Source of the DNA: Strix aluco
Taxonomy: Eukaryota > Chordata > Aves > Strigiformes > Strigidae
Direction of reading: 5' to 3'
Length of the DNA: 64,000 bases
Assembly: GCF_031877795.1 (NCBI RefSeq)
Contig: NC_133955.1
Span: 2,666,001-2,730,000, forward strand
In this document: positions 12,999 through 26,500 of the stretch, piece after piece
Position numbering within the stretch: position 1 is the first letter of the stretch
Layout of the letters: each line of letters opens with the position of its first letter
The notes under the pieces: generated by a model
Databases searched by the model: none
Told to the model about the DNA's origin: nothing
What the model saw: the letters and a program-made list of their open reading frames with translations, nothing else
Translations under genes and position numbers: made by a program

Positions 12999-13247
12999 TA
13001 ACGGCTTTAAACTGACAGAGGGGAGATTTAGATCAGATGTAAGGAAGAAATTCTTCCCTGTGAGGGTGGTGAGACACTGGCACAGGTTGCCCAGAGAAGC
13101 TGTGGCTGCCCCCTCCCTGGAAGGGTTCAAGGCCAGGTTGGACGGGGCTTTGGGCAAGTGGAAGGTGTCCCTGCCCGGGGCAGGGGGGTTGGGACTGGAT
13201 GATCTTTAAGGTCCCCTCCAACCCAAACCGTTCTATGATTCTATGAT
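12999..13247 (+). repeat. CR1 LINE 3' end, sense
   Basis: About 250 bases of CR1 3' end. It starts in 'taacggctttaaactgacagaggg' and runs through the 'aggaagaaattcttccctgtgagggtggtgag' and 'ttcaaggccaggttggac' blocks to the paired 'ttctatgattctatgat' tail. It matches the 3' end of the copy at 11733-11912 almost base for base, so both probably belong to one subfamily. Antisense open frames here are repeat-derived. Confidence 0.93.
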
Positions 13248-13299
13248 CCTTTAGCTAGAAAACACAGATTGGTATTTCATCCAGAGAGAAATACCACTT

Positions 13300-13395
13300 T
13301 TGTGTGTGTGTCTGCTCCTCTGCCAGTCATAGTGATGATTCTTCCATCATTCGTTGCGTACGTGTGTGTGTATGTATCTGTGTACATGTCTGCAT
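13300..13395. repeat. Interrupted TG microsatellite
   Basis: Two TG-rich runs ('tgtgtgtgtgtctg' and 'acgtgtgtgtgtatgtatctgtgtac') are separated by ordinary sequence. It is a short, interrupted simple repeat. Confidence 0.7.
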
Positions 13396-16300
13396 GACAG
13401 CATTTTATTGGGATGAGTGCTTTGGGGCCTCAGAATCACAACAGTTGTCCTAGGGTTCATGACCCTGCTGACTAGCAATCAAGAATGTGGAAACCTGTGA
13501 CCCAAAGAGTATCCACTCCACCTCCTTCGGCATCCGGCTGACAATTGAGCTGACAGCAGAGCTAATGCTCCAGCATGCTGCGTCTAGTGGCTGAGTCCCC
13601 TGCCGCAGACTATAAATTACATACGGCCAGTTTTAACACCTCTTGATATAGTTATGCATAAAAGCTTTCAGTCCTAGTGTCTCTGTAAGTGGTCAGTGCA
13701 TCTGCCTGTCCAAACAGGTGTCAATAATAAGGAAATAACCCCCCCGGTGAGAGGAATTTTAGAAGCTGTGAGGAGAGGTCGCAGTTGCAGGGAGGACAGT
13801 GTGAATGTGGCTGTGTGCACCTACTGACACCCCTGGGCACTTGGCTTCAAGGATGGGAGCTCTCTCTGCAAATAGATCTCCCTGGCAGAGGCCTGTGCCA
13901 AACACAACAGCTACAACAACAACAGTACTTGTACTGTGCCTTTTGGTTAAGAACATTTTGCTGGACCATGAATCGCCAGACTGTTTCCTAAGGAGGTGGG
14001 AGCTATTGCATGATTTGTTTAACATGAGAAATGAGCATTCATGAGGCAACTACTATAAAAACCTTTCTCCAGACTTTAGGACAAAACACACACAACCATT
14101 CTACAGTCCACAGTCCCTTTCAGAGCTACAAAGAGAATCCAGGGTCTCTCTGATTCATTTCTCCATGTTTGGTGAGATGCACTGACTAATTCGGTTGTGA
14201 ATCAGAATCTCAGTGCCACCATTCAGAAAGGAAACTCATCATGGAAACAGTAGCCAAGAAGCAAAACCAAACAGAATTCTCTTCATACTCATAAATCAGC
14301 TTTTCCTCACGCTCCAGCATCCCCCAGAGGTGAAGGAGTGTCTTGCTTTCACTAATTTGGATGAAGTGGGAGAAGCAGACGCAGGGTGGGGCACTGAGAC
14401 CAGTGTCCTGCTGTGTGGCTCCCTCAGCAGCCTCAGGGCCAGCATGCTGCTGTCACTTGGCCGTTTGCCGCTGACTCCCTGCGAGTATGGGCTGGGCCAG
14501 CCCCACGTTACCCCGCGACTTCCCGGCACACACGTTCCTAATGAAATGGTCCAGCAGAGCAGCTACTCCAGCCAGTGCCAGAATCCACCTCCCTTTCACG
14601 CGGACCGTTGTTTTCTGTGCACTGTACACTGCAGGAAGGTGAGCTGGCCCGTGATTAGGGCTGCTGGGTGGCACATGACCTTCAGCACGACCACAAATAG
14701 TCCGGAGATGTCACTCCTGTGCTAGGCTTTTTGCCTCCATTGACACGGCCGTAGCATACTCCACAGATCACCTATTACAACCGTGTAAAACAGCATAACT
14801 CCATGTTAAAGCTCCTTACTTGACACCGTAGAGGAAGAACTGGACCTGGGAAGTTGTGATCCCATCGCAGCCTTTCAGAACACGCCATCAAAAGAGGTCT
14901 CTGTTACTCTTCACTACAGTCTGTGTGGTGAATAGCTGCCCTGAACCATCAATTACAACACACTATTAGCTCCACTAAGCGAGAGTGTCACAGCACTCCT
15001 GGCAAACTGCCCTTCCTCCCACTCCTCCCTCATTAGACTACTCTTCTCTTGCTAGATCTTTAATTAGCTTGTCATCAGCAACTTGGCCTGGCTTGAATAC
15101 CCTGCATTCTCCCAAATGAAACCAAATAAGACAAATGGGACACCAAAAGCATCAAAAGAGTAGGGTGAGAAGACATGCAAAGCAATCAGTATGTGTCTGT
15201 GACTTCAGGAACAGGCTTGCCAGGGGCAGTAGTAAGATTTCAGCAGGCTTGGACAAACCAAGGATGTTCAAAATGTAGGTTGGCTGAGACCCAGCAACCT
15301 CATTTCAGCAAATCCACCGTAGGGCCAGCAGAAGGGAGAGACAAAACCCAGCAAAATCAGTAGCCTTGAGGAATAAAGGCTGTAACAAATTATTGTACCG
15401 TTAAAGTGAAGAGCCCAGCCATGGTCAAACGACCAATTCAGCTCGGAGGAGTTTCACAAGAAAGTTTGTTTACACCTCGTCTGACTCCCTTGGTTTTGCT
15501 AATTCAGAAGCCAACACTTGGCCTCAAATTACCTTTTCCCTGAACCCTGTGGCTGGGCTGTATTCCCTGTCTGCCACCCACTGAGCTCAGCAGATGCTCC
15601 ATGGCGCCACTGCAAAACATTGAGCCAATACATGGAAGGAGGGGAGGGCAGCCCATAAAATATACACCTGTTGTCAACCAGAAGCCAAGGCTTATGTCAG
15701 CCTGCTGCAAATATTTTCCCTTCCACCTCAGTGACCTTTTCAATCACACTTCATGAGGGAGACTGCTCCCATTAAGTGCTACTTGATCCTCTGCTAATGC
15801 AGCAGTTATGAAAGGACCACAGCACTTGTCACTAGGATAAACACCTTTGCAGTGGGAGGAGGCTGTGGAGAAGGGGCACACAACCACTCTCCCCTCTGCT
15901 TCCTCAGGTCCCTTTCCCTCTGTCTGCCCATCACCACTGTTATGGCCCCACATCTGGACGAGGAAAGCTGTGCCTGGCTGAAGCACTAACCACTGTATCT
16001 GCATCTGCTGTCTCGGCAGGCTTAGCTGCCAGTGCCTAAACTAGCCCCCAAAGAAGAGAGTCTGATTTTCATATCAGTGAAATGTTCCTCTGCAAGAGAG
16101 CGACTCAGGAAAAACCGCTGGATGTATGCTGTCCCTTCAAGGCTCTGGATCACACAGGCTCAGTTAACTTTTATGAAGATGGCTCCTACTCCAGCCATCC
16201 ACTGTCCAGTCAGGTCTGAGAGCCCGTTTGAGCTTTCAGCTTTATTGCCCTCAGAAAAAAAGGTCTCGGGGAAGCATGAACCCCCCTTCCATTCTGCAGT

Positions 16301-17298
16301 GCTCCTTGGCACTGCCCTCAGTCTTCATATGTGTGACTGCAGCTTTTGGCAGCCTGTGTGGGTGGCACACAGAGGGTGACCGGAACAGGATCTCCAAGGG
16401 GCTGGGACTAATGGGTGGGTGGGGACTACTGCCCTGCAGGACTTGCCCAAAGGAAAAGAAGAGCTTGGAGGTCAGGGCAGCCTCTCCTCCAGGAGCATGG
16501 CCACCACTTTGGGTACTGGGAGAGGCGAGATCCTGGAGGACGTGGATCCCTGGTTTGATCTGGTGCCATGTTTCTCTGGTCTCTTGAGAGTGCAAACTAG
16601 TGCTGCCATTAATGTCCTGCCAGCTGGCTCCTTCCAGCTCCTGGTTATGCTCAGATGAGTGACCAGCACTAAGGTATTTCACCAGTCCTTTGAGGAGGGT
16701 GAATTCATTTCTCTGCCCCAGAACAGGACTGTACACACACAGAACCTAGCTCTTCAGCCCTGTGGACAGACCTAAGGACCCCCAAAAAGGGACTGACTTT
16801 GGAAGAAATGGCACACATAGGCAAATTAATGTGAATTAAAAGGTACTGAGCATCTGCACTGAAATATTTGTCAAAGGAGAAAAAAAGCAGTAAAATCCCT
16901 TTCTTTTCCAGCAGCTTTGTTGCTCCAACCCTGGCTCTCTAAATTGTGGTAGAGACCTCCTGGGCCTTGGGGAGCAAGAGAGCACCTTCAGCCAGCAGAA
17001 GTAACTGGGCTGTCATGGGCAGCTGTGATGGATGGCGATGTTGGTAGCACCATTTGGGGCCATTTGGGCTGTGGGATGCCTGGGCTGTGAGTGTTCAAGG
17101 TGTGCATGCCACTGTCTGTCTGGCCTGTGCAGTATGAGATTGCTTTTGGGCAAATGGGAGATGAGTATGCAGAGACGCTTAAGTATTAGCTGTCTTGGGT
17201 TTGAAATAAATCCCTTCTGGAAAAGACATCTACCGAGTGGTGCTATGATGGGCACTGGTCCCTGTGCAATGCCTTGAACCATGTCTGCGTCATAAAAC
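13396..17298. other. No gene seen
   Basis: About 3.9 kb without a supportable exon chain or recognised repeat. The longest frame (14213-14725, 170 codons, + strand) has no family resemblance, is overlapped by antisense frames of similar length, and encodes a proline/serine-rich mix typical of chance. Confidence 0.45.
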
Positions 17299-17360
17299 AC
17301 AGAATCACAGAAGGGATGGGACTTCAGAAGTCTCTAGTCCAAGCCCAAACTTTTCCAGAG
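17299..17360 (-). repeat. Short CR1 3' fragment, antisense
   Basis: The segment 'cacagaatcacagaagggatgggacttcag' followed by 'ctagtccaagccc' matches the antisense CR1 tail ('cagaatcacagaat...ttggaaggga...'). It is short and diverged. Confidence 0.6.
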
Positions 17361-20300
17361 TTGTACCTGCTAAAGTATTTTTGCCAGGCTAGAGCTCTGT
17401 CATGGGAGCAAGCAGAAAAAATAGCAGTGGTTTACAGGATCGCAGCTCTCTGCACCAGTACGAGGTGGTTATTGTGAACACAAGGTTAACCCCTGCCACT
17501 GGGACACCCTGCACACCTGGCCACCACTCCTATGGACTATCTGGCCATCCCTGTACCACCAGTCACGAGTATTCCCCAACAAGGAAAGAGTCATCAAGAC
17601 TGGGAGGGGACTGTGAAATCTGCCCAGTGCTACAAGATCAGTTTTCAGGAGAATTTTTTTTATTTCTGTTGCACGTGAGGTAGAAGACCTATAGAAATCT
17701 AAGGGGGTCTCACAGCACAGCGAGGGTCCTCCTCCAAGAGTTTGGAGGAACCAAGCACTGAACAGCAAGCAGTGAAGGTTCCTGCTGAGAAACTGCACAT
17801 CAGCAGTAGCTTTCTGTAGACCAGACAAAAGAAGGAATGAGGGCAATAATGGAGACACTCTCCACTGTCTTTAAATCCCCAGGAGAGATTTCTGTCCATC
17901 TGACATGCAGCTGACTGGGCTTTCCCTCAGCTTGCACTGTACATGTAGAAAAGACAAATGATACTGCTCTGGGAGATCAGACTGCTGAAATATAAAGGGA
18001 GAGATGTTATCTTAGCCCTCAGGAGAAATTTCCTGGCATGTGACTGCCATCCAGGTGGTGATAACTGGGTATAATTTATTCAGGTAGAAATGCCTCTTCC
18101 CACTCTAACAACGTTTTGTTTGTTCTGTCCTGAATAACAAGCCCACCAATGCCCTGGAAATGATGATTCGGAACATATGTGCAGAGTTCCTAATACTGTG
18201 CAATGACAAGAAGTTTCATCAACTCAGATAAATATCCCTGCCTCCTCAGTGACAGTCCCTCATACTTCAGATGTCTCACTTCCCCTACCTGCCAACATGT
18301 GAAATCTATAAATAGGGCCAACTGGGAGAGGGACAGGGGATGTACACTGCCACCCACTAGATATCTGTTAGGCGAGGGCATACGTCTGGAGGAAGCTAGT
18401 GGTTACTAAACAACACAGCACTAGGCAGCAGAGGCCTGACCCTGCAAGGCTGAGGCAGTCTGGTGGATCACTACTCAATCTGGAGCTGCCTCCAGAGCAG
18501 AGTGGCTCCAGGCGTTTCTCCAGCTCCCGTCCACCTCAGGAGCACAGGCCCACACTGCTCCCATGCCTGCAGCAAGGCTCCAGCGGAGCCCCCATCCCTG
18601 CAGCAGACCAAGCTGAGCTGATGGTGAGGTTCAGGAGATGCTGGTGATGCCCGCGGGGTGCAGCGCTCACTGACCTCAGTGTCAGCCTCTCCATCGCTGC
18701 CCATGTGTTCTGAAGCAGGATACCACCAACCACCTACCAGCACCCTCCAGTAACCTTCCAGTATCTTCCAGTGTTGCACCAAACCCCTCTGGCACAGCAG
18801 CCCCCATCCCTGTCTCTCTGCACAAAGGCTGCTCTCAGTGATTTGCAAGTCCCAGCAGTGCAGGTCACCCATGTTTCCATAGCAAGGCCAAATACCTCCC
18901 TCCACAGACTTTCTTGTACAGCCAGAGGCTGAATCTTGCTCTGCATTACACACCCCTTTTTCACTGAACCCAAAAGAGCAATGGAGGGAAACAGGATTTT
19001 TGGCTCACTCCTACTGCTCATGGGACCATTTGTTACACAGAGCCAGAAGCCCAGAACAATCCAGAGCAGGTCCTGGTGATGTGGAAGCATTCCGTGGTGG
19101 TGTGTCACATTTGCACAGGCCACTCCTGTCAAAAAATACCACTTGGAACCTACTCTTGAAAAAATCCTGACCAAGCAGAAAGCCACTGCAGCAGTAGTGC
19201 AGAGCAGCTTCTATGTCCAGGCCCTCTTTTGTCTTCCCTTCCAAGCAGAAGGCTCTTTGACAAGTATGAAATGGCTCTTTGACGAGTACAGAATAACCCG
19301 CTTTCCAACCAGTGTCTGCTTGCTGGTAAAAGCTGTTAATTGCCTCGTATAGTCTTCTGTCAGCAACATTATCCCCTCCCCTCCTGCTGAGACTGGGATG
19401 AGAGATTGTCCTGTTCAGTGGCTGCAGTGAGACATGGAGAGGGGAAGATGAAATATAATATGAGAAATAATATCTACAGTAGCAAGCAAGGCTAACTGAA
19501 AAGCCGTAAGGGAAGCAGGATTCCAAGGAGAGAGGAATGCTGGGGGATGAAGAGCATGGACTTCTCTTGACAAAGGTCCAGGATCATTTTGAAAGTGCCT
19601 AAGAAATTATTTTTTAAAGTCTATTTTTAATACAACCTACATGTGTGATGAGAGCGCTGCCTGTCACACCACTATCTTATTACTTCCAAGATTAGCAACA
19701 AAAAGATTAATTTAGATAGGATGGAATATTTTCTACCGAAACAGTCACTGCCTTCTGGGGAGGAAGTCTGACCTGAAAAGATCACGTACAGGGAAATCCC
19801 ACACCACAGGCAATCCCTCATGGATGGGAGTCCCCTCGCTGGAAATACAACAGTTTGGGTTAACATCAGCACAGCTGGGGTGACTGCTGATGACATCATG
19901 TGACTGTAATAAGTCACTATAATTGATCATAAATATATGTATTCCACTACAGCTGACAACAAAAGCTGTGGAGATAACAGTGGATGAGGCCTACATGCCT
20001 GTTGTCTGAGGAAAGGTGATCAAGCGGCTATTAAATACTAAAATGAGTTCAGGAGGTTCCTGAGACACAGACAGATGGATCTGTGAGGCAAACCAGGGAG
20101 TGAATCCTTGTGCACTAGCACGGCTCTCGTACCCTGCCCTACGCATCGCTATCACACAGAGGAAGAAGCAGGCTGTTTGGCTGGATGCTCTGCTGGGAGG
20201 CCATGTAGGTGTTCTTATGTACCTGTATTAAAGTGACCCCTGCAATATGGGAAGCCTTCAGGAGCTTCCCACCAGCATGTTAGTGCTTGCTTTTCTGGCT

Positions 20301-23300
20301 TACACTTTAATTCTTCCAAGTAATATAGAAATAAAAGGATTATGATCACTCCTGTCCCTTTGTCAAGAGCTGAAAAACCCACTGACAAACCCTCTCAGCC
20401 CTCTCTAGTGCTGGTCCACACAGAAGGTGACAAGCTGCTGGAGCTGGAGTCTCTGCTGCCCGGCTCCTTGAGGCTCAGCCCTGAAGCGAGGGGCAGAACT
20501 CCCGTCCATATTGATGGATACGCAGGGATGGCCCATCTGGGGACTCCCAGATTAAAAGCTGATGGCACAGCAAAGAAGGCACAGCGTTTGGGTTGTACTG
20601 AGGGAACTTGTCCACTTATCAACATTTTTGCATTCTCTTCTTTGCCAGAGACACGGAGTATATACTTTACTTACACTGAAAACTACCTCCTCCAAACACA
20701 ACTGAATAATTTCTCCAAGTTGCTACTAACATTTCTGGAGAGCACCCTGCTCCAAGGGAGGCAAATACAGACGGGATCCTGCAACCACAGCCCCCTCCCA
20801 GCCCCACCAGCCCTTTCACACACTGAAAATTCATCCTGCTCAGGGGTCTCCACAGAAATCACTTCATCCTTTCCAAAACAGAGCAGCTGTTTAGCAGTGG
20901 CTCAGCATGGCAGGTCAGAAGATGACGAATCCCATATCCAGTTGAGACTTGGGAATTTTTAGGGAAACAAAACGCCAGCTGTGTAAGCTGGAAGAGGGCT
21001 GAGACACCTGGTCCAATACTGCTGCTCCCAAAACTGCACCAAGCAACCCTTCCAAACACGGGGACTCGGCTTTAAACTGCCCCCTAAGCAGTGAGCTCTG
21101 GCAGGAAAGGCTTCCTTGGTCTCGCATGAAGTATCTTCCCCCACTCTGAACCAGGAGGGATCCCTGACTATCAGCCCAGCTCAACAGCTCTTAGCTGATG
21201 GAGTTTACAGGAGTAGATCACAGTGTGAGGTGGGCTGGGATGACCGCAGCCCAGCAGGAGCATGACCTTAGAAGGCAGAACCGAGCCACAGCAGGCCTGA
21301 TGCCAATAATACACTTAGGCCTAAATGTTCCAGTGTTTCACGTCATTCCATCAAAAATCTTGGAGAAACTTATTTTTGGCTGAACCAGGTGTCACAGAAA
21401 AGAGTGCCAACTGCAGTGTTTCTCTGTCAAGTCAGGAGGAGACTTACAGGGAAGCCTGCGCAGTGCAGAGATGGGTGCAAAGCAACCAAACAGCAGAGGA
21501 CTGTCACCAGAGGCTGCAGCCGCTCAGTCTCACAAACATGATCGATCACACTCAGCCTGCTTTCATTCCTTCCCCTCTTCCCCCACATCACACACACATT
21601 AGCAGGAGGATAGCAGGAAGGGTGTCACTGATGCTTCACAGACACCCAAATGTGCTGTAAGTGCCACCTCTGTAGGCAGTGCTCTACACTGGTGGCTTAG
21701 AGGATGAAAACGCTATGTGTCTGGCTCTGCAAAGTCTCTGTCAGCCCCAACACCATAAAAGCGCAGTCCCCTACCCCTTCAGATGGCAGCTCCAGCAGAT
21801 GAGGCTACTTCTCAAGCTCCTGGGTGGTTCACAGTCGGGCTGCATCACCACACAGGCTCCAGGACAGAGCATCCGCTCTTGAAAAATACTTCTCGCCCCA
21901 GAGAATTCCTTTTTCCCTCTAACAAGGCCTCTGTTCTTTACTTGGGAAAGCACACCGAACTCAAGCAGTGGGAAGCAGTGTGGACCAGTGGCTAGAACAC
22001 TAGCAGAAGAGGGGTAGCAGCTCCCTCTTCTAGTCTTCGCCCTGCAAGAGGCTTGGGTGAACTTGGACAAGGCCTCTCTCTTCAGCTGTCCTGTTTGTGA
22101 GTATTTCGACTGGAAATGGTTTCCAATCTAGGGGCAGAAGCAGCCTACGAAACGGTTAAACGCAACTGAGGTGGAGAAGCACGAGTCAAGCCCTTTGGGA
22201 CATAAACCATGTCTGGGTTGTTTCACCACCACCACCCCAGACACCCTGCCACCAACACTACGAGTCTCCTCACCATCACGCTTCAAGGTGTGAGTGAGCA
22301 ATTGCTGCACAGCTGTGAGCCCTGAGACCCAACACCAAATTCCATGGTCCAGATTTATCCTTTCATGGCTGTTACATTAATGGTTGTTCTCTACCCCGTT
22401 CATCCCATGGGAGGTCATGCTTGACAGAAGGTCCTTCACAACGCCAGCCTGTCTGTGCATGACCAAAGGACACACACTGACACTGTATCTCCCGGGTTAT
22501 CAGTCCAGCCTGCTGGGAAAGCCACATCTCCTGTCAACCCCCACGCACACACCAGCTGCTCCTGGCTCTGATTGACAATGTTTGTCCATTAACATATGCT
22601 CAGAAATCTCTATGAGGCTTCTACACGTCTTTTTAAGATCATCAGGTCTTTCATGTTGAGATCTTAATGCACCCTCACAAGCAGTTCTTGTGATCCTCAC
22701 AAATTCTTCAGTCACCCTCACACAACCCTATAGCACTGCTGCGTACAACTGGATTGAGGAAACTGAGGCATGTCACCAGAAGCCACTTCCTTGGAGTTGT
22801 AAGGGAGCTGACAGCAAAAAGAGAGGAAGAATTGCTATTCCTTGGTCTAACCAACCATCCTGCGCAAGGAAGAGAGCTCAGGCAGGTTGGCCCAATGCCC
22901 AAGCACTCTTGCATCCTCTCTTGCCAGTTTACAATTCTGAAAGCATTTTGCAAGCAAATTTAATTTTGTGCTTAATACAAAGACGAGATCATTTTGTTGC
23001 AGGTGAAGAATGAAGTGTCTTCTCCCTGAATTATACGATGCCTTTTACAATGGTAGGTGGTATCTCTAAGATATTTATGAGTCAATCTCTTTACAATTTA
23101 AAATAAATTGCCCTTTAAATATCTGGCAGCTGATATGACCCCATCATTGTGCCGGAAGCTTTACTGTGTAGTCGCTAACACCCATTTCCAGAAAGAACAA
23201 GGACAGGTTGTTCTTGTGTGTCCGTAGCCACTGGTCATGTTAACAAAAATGCCACCTGTCCTTCAGAAGCTGACACCACGAATACCAGTAACAACTAATT

Positions 23301-25700
23301 ACACCAGTAAGGGGAGAGTTCAGGGCATTAACAGCAGCGCCTGATGCATTTCCCCTCTTCTACATATTTGTGTTTCTTTGTTGCCTACGCTGACTTCTTA
23401 TTCCTTCTCCCTCCCTGCCAAATGAATTGTGTTTGGCCTCTACTCCCAGGACACTGCCTGTGGAAAGCTCCTCTGAGGCACCTCTCTCACCTGTCTGCTG
23501 CCAACACAGTGAGAGGCAGAAATCAGGCATGAACAGCCCCACAAAGTCATTGTTAATCCTGCGGTCTCCAGAGTACGATGAAGCCTCTTGCCAGACCACT
23601 GTGCAAGTCTCAGATCTCTGCAGGCCAGTTTCAGTGACTAACATCAACCCAAATTACTCAGAATCCAGGGCAAGATCTCTAAGGGTTCAGGTCCCACTAC
23701 TGCAGCTAGATTTTTGAAGGGACCTGCATTCAGCACTCTGAGAAATTCAGGAAACATGACCACAATCTGTTGGATCTCTATAGTGGTGCACTTAGAAATG
23801 AGGACAAGACTGAGCAACAGGTAGAGAGACATAAAGTAGCAAATCCTGCTCCCTCCAGCCAAACTCTCTCTCATTCCACTGCTGCTGTGCTTTAAACACA
23901 GTGACAGGGATGACATCCAGAAGATAACTGAGCCGGCTGCATCCGAGTTACCTGGGACAGGCAAGAGGGCTGCTGGGCAGAGGGAAAGCCAGCAAGAAAG
24001 GGAACAGAAAACGGTCTCCTGGAGGTGTTGTGTGTGAGATCTTCCTCCCATGACTATGAAGGAAATGCACACGCAGCTAAACCCTCCCTTCCAAGGAATT
24101 GGAAACCAGTCTCCTGAAGAAGAGACTTGAAACTGAAATGCAACTTTCAAGCTCACCTTATATTTGGTGTGTCTGTCTTTGAAGCACTGACCTAAAAACC
24201 TGATCCCTGCATTCGGTGTCTCAACTGCCTGGGCCTTTCCTTTATTTACTCCAAAGGGATCACTCAGTGTCTTGTCACCAGTTCAGGCTGCTTCCTCCAG
24301 GTGTCATCCAGCTTACTGCAGCCCCACAAGAAGCGGTGATGTGTACCTTTGGGCTGCAAAAGAACACGAAAAAACAGATTGCTGTGACAACAGGCATGTC
24401 AGAGAAGATAAAAATACCTCCTCACCAATCATGCGGGGAATGTTAGTAACATAAAATCCCCGTGGTCATCTGGCTTTCAAACCTGTAAAAAGTCATTTCA
24501 CAACATTGACAGTGTCCCACAGCCAGGCCTAAGGTTCCGCTCTGAAGTGGGATCCGCGAGTTATCACCAAAGAGGTTCTTCCGCTCGGCAACACTGGAGT
24601 AGGAGGAAGGAATTAGAAGTCCCTTGTGCATCTAATACCCAGGATTATTCTCATGGAATATTTCCTTGGATCCGTCCAGCTGATGTAGGCCTCAGTCCTG
24701 TAACAGACTCCAACTGAGTGTGGGGGGAATGCAGCTGTGTCAGGGTCAGGATTTTACTCATTATGGCAATGAGGTGAAAAAACACTTTTACATCAGTAAT
24801 TCCTGTACGTGGGTGCACGTGGGACATTTTAAAGGCTGGCAGTCTTCACAGTCTATACATTCTACAAAACCTAAAACAAGAATTTTCAATCAATTTATCC
24901 CCTTCTAAAAAGTTAAAACTATCTATGCCAGACAGACATTCCCCTGTGATTTACACATGTTTCTGCGTGAGTATATCTCACCTTAGTCTTCTCACTTTTA
25001 TTTTCATCAAAAAGCAGACTCTGTCAGGACACCCCTCTCATGACGGGCCATGGCTCCACACAGCATTTGTTGCAGGCAGGTTCCTGTCACGGAGGTGGGA
25101 TGGGGCTGCAGTGGAGCTACAGAGACACGGCCAGAAACGCCTGCCCCTGCCCGGGCCCACCCCAGGCGAGGCACAGCCGCTCCAGCCACCAGGCTTCAAG
25201 AAGTTAAACCAGAGGTTGGGGTCTCTTTTTTTTCCCCCCTTTCATCAGTGGATGCTTTTTACCTGAAAGAGAATCAGCTCCTGACTTTATCTGGTGCCAC
25301 GACATAAAGCTCAGGCAAATCAGAAAAAAAAAAAAAAAAAAAAGAGTGGAGAAGCACTTTGAGCCACCCAGCTGCAGAATCGAGCTTCCCAGGGAGCTGC
25401 CACAGGAGCAGGGCCAAGGGTATTTGCATGCCTGAATTTAAGGGTGCGGCCACAGAAAATGGGGCAGAACTCAAGATACTTCTGTAGCCACATCTCAGAA
25501 ATGTTCTCTTTGGGCAAACACAAGACCCCATGGCCTTGGAGAGGCACAACATTCTTCTTGGCACAATGATGGAGCAAAAATGAGTCATTGGTTTCCAATA
25601 CAAGATTGCAGACCTGCAGTTTTGAGCCTAGAGGATCAGGATTATCATTTAGAACCACATATCAGCCAAAAAACATAACGCAGGTCACTACGTGTTTCCC
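17361..25700. other. No gene seen upstream of TMEM9
   Basis: About 8.3 kb between a CR1 fragment and the TMEM9 promoter. I found no recognisable exons, including none of the strongly conserved exons that would reveal a well-known neighbour. The longest frame (20342-20962, 206 codons, + strand) has no domain, transmembrane segment or splice context. A poly-A run of about 20 lies at 25324-25343. Repeats too old to see by eye may be present. Confidence 0.45.
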
Positions 25701-25739
25701 CTTTGATGGACACTGCAACACCTTTGGTTGCCTCACGCG

Positions 25740-26500
25740 GCCAGCTGAAGGGAGAGCCCGCTGCTCTGAGGGACAACGGGGCTCTCCCGCGGCTCAGCCC
25801 CAGGACGGGGCAGCCTGGCCGGCCCGACGAAGGGGAAGCCAGGCGGGACTGCCCAGGCCAGGTCTGCCTAACACCGCTCAGCAACAGGGACGCCGCTCAG
25901 GGCCGAGCACCGCGGCGGAGCCAGCCCGTCCCCTCAGCACTGAGGGCGGGAAGGGGGCGCGGACCTGCTCCTCAGGACTCGGCCGGGCGACCTGGCCTTC
26001 CGACTGGCCGCGGGTACTGCCTGTCACCGCACGTCACCCGCCGAAACCAATAGGCGCGCAGGGAGCGGGGCGGGGGGCGGGGCTTGCCGGGGCCGGGGCC
26101 GGTGAGCGTCGCGCGCCGGTGTGGCGGGGCAGGTAGGGCCGGTGGGGGCTACGCTTGGGGCGGGCTGAGGGGAGGCCCGGCCGGTTCCCCTCCTTTCCCT
26201 GCTCCGCTTCCCCGCCGGGGCCTGGGCTGTGAGGGGCCTCGCCGGAGCGGGGCTGTGGGGAACCCCGGTGGTCGGTTGCTCGGTGGGTCGGGGCGCGCCG
26301 GTGACGGCGGCTGCCTGCGGCCTGGATGACCGGAGGCGTCCCGCAGGCCGGGCCCCTGCAGCGGGGTGGAGCTGAGCTGTGGAAGCCCCTGAGGGGCTGA
26401 GCATCCGTGGCCCGCCGATGGGAATTGAGGAGTCGCCACCGGGGGAAATCCCACTCCTGGCGTAGGACCGGGAGCCCGAGTGGGTCGGGGGTGGTTAGAG
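25740..26500 (+). promoter_or_regulatory. TMEM9: CpG-island promoter and probable first exon of TMEM9
   Basis: This is an abrupt GC- and CpG-rich block in otherwise AT-balanced DNA. A CCAAT box ('aaccaatagg') lies at about 26044-26053. It is followed by overlapping GC boxes ('ggggcggggggcggggc') at about 26067-26083 and then a consensus donor, GCCG|GTGAGC, with the exon ending at 26101. I infer a short non-coding exon 1 ending at 26101, spliced over a 2.4 kb intron to the coding exon acceptor at 28465. There is no TATA box, which fits a housekeeping-type promoter. The exact start site and alternative donors in the island cannot be fixed from sequence alone. Confidence 0.7.

Noticed and set aside
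12965-13160. Splice donor (GCAG|GTAAGAATT, - strand) ending a 60-codon frame
   Set aside because: The frame is the antisense of a CR1 3' end, so the peptide is repeat-derived. The donor is probably fortuitous, though exonisation of CR1 cannot be excluded.
20342-20962. 206-codon + strand frame in the left gene-poor region
   Set aside because: It has no recognisable domain, no signal or membrane segment, no flanking splice or promoter signals, and overlapping antisense frames.
22500-22721. - strand frame with a helical-looking peptide (73 codons)
   Set aside because: Part of it looks protein-like, but there is no acceptor before it, no donor, and no family match. Weaker than the two orphan exons that are reported.
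1-25700. Exons of the human neighbours of TMEM9 (CACNA1S, IGFN1, PKP1)
   Set aside because: These genes have strongly conserved exons that should show as recognisable peptides. None appears, so I do not assign the region to them.
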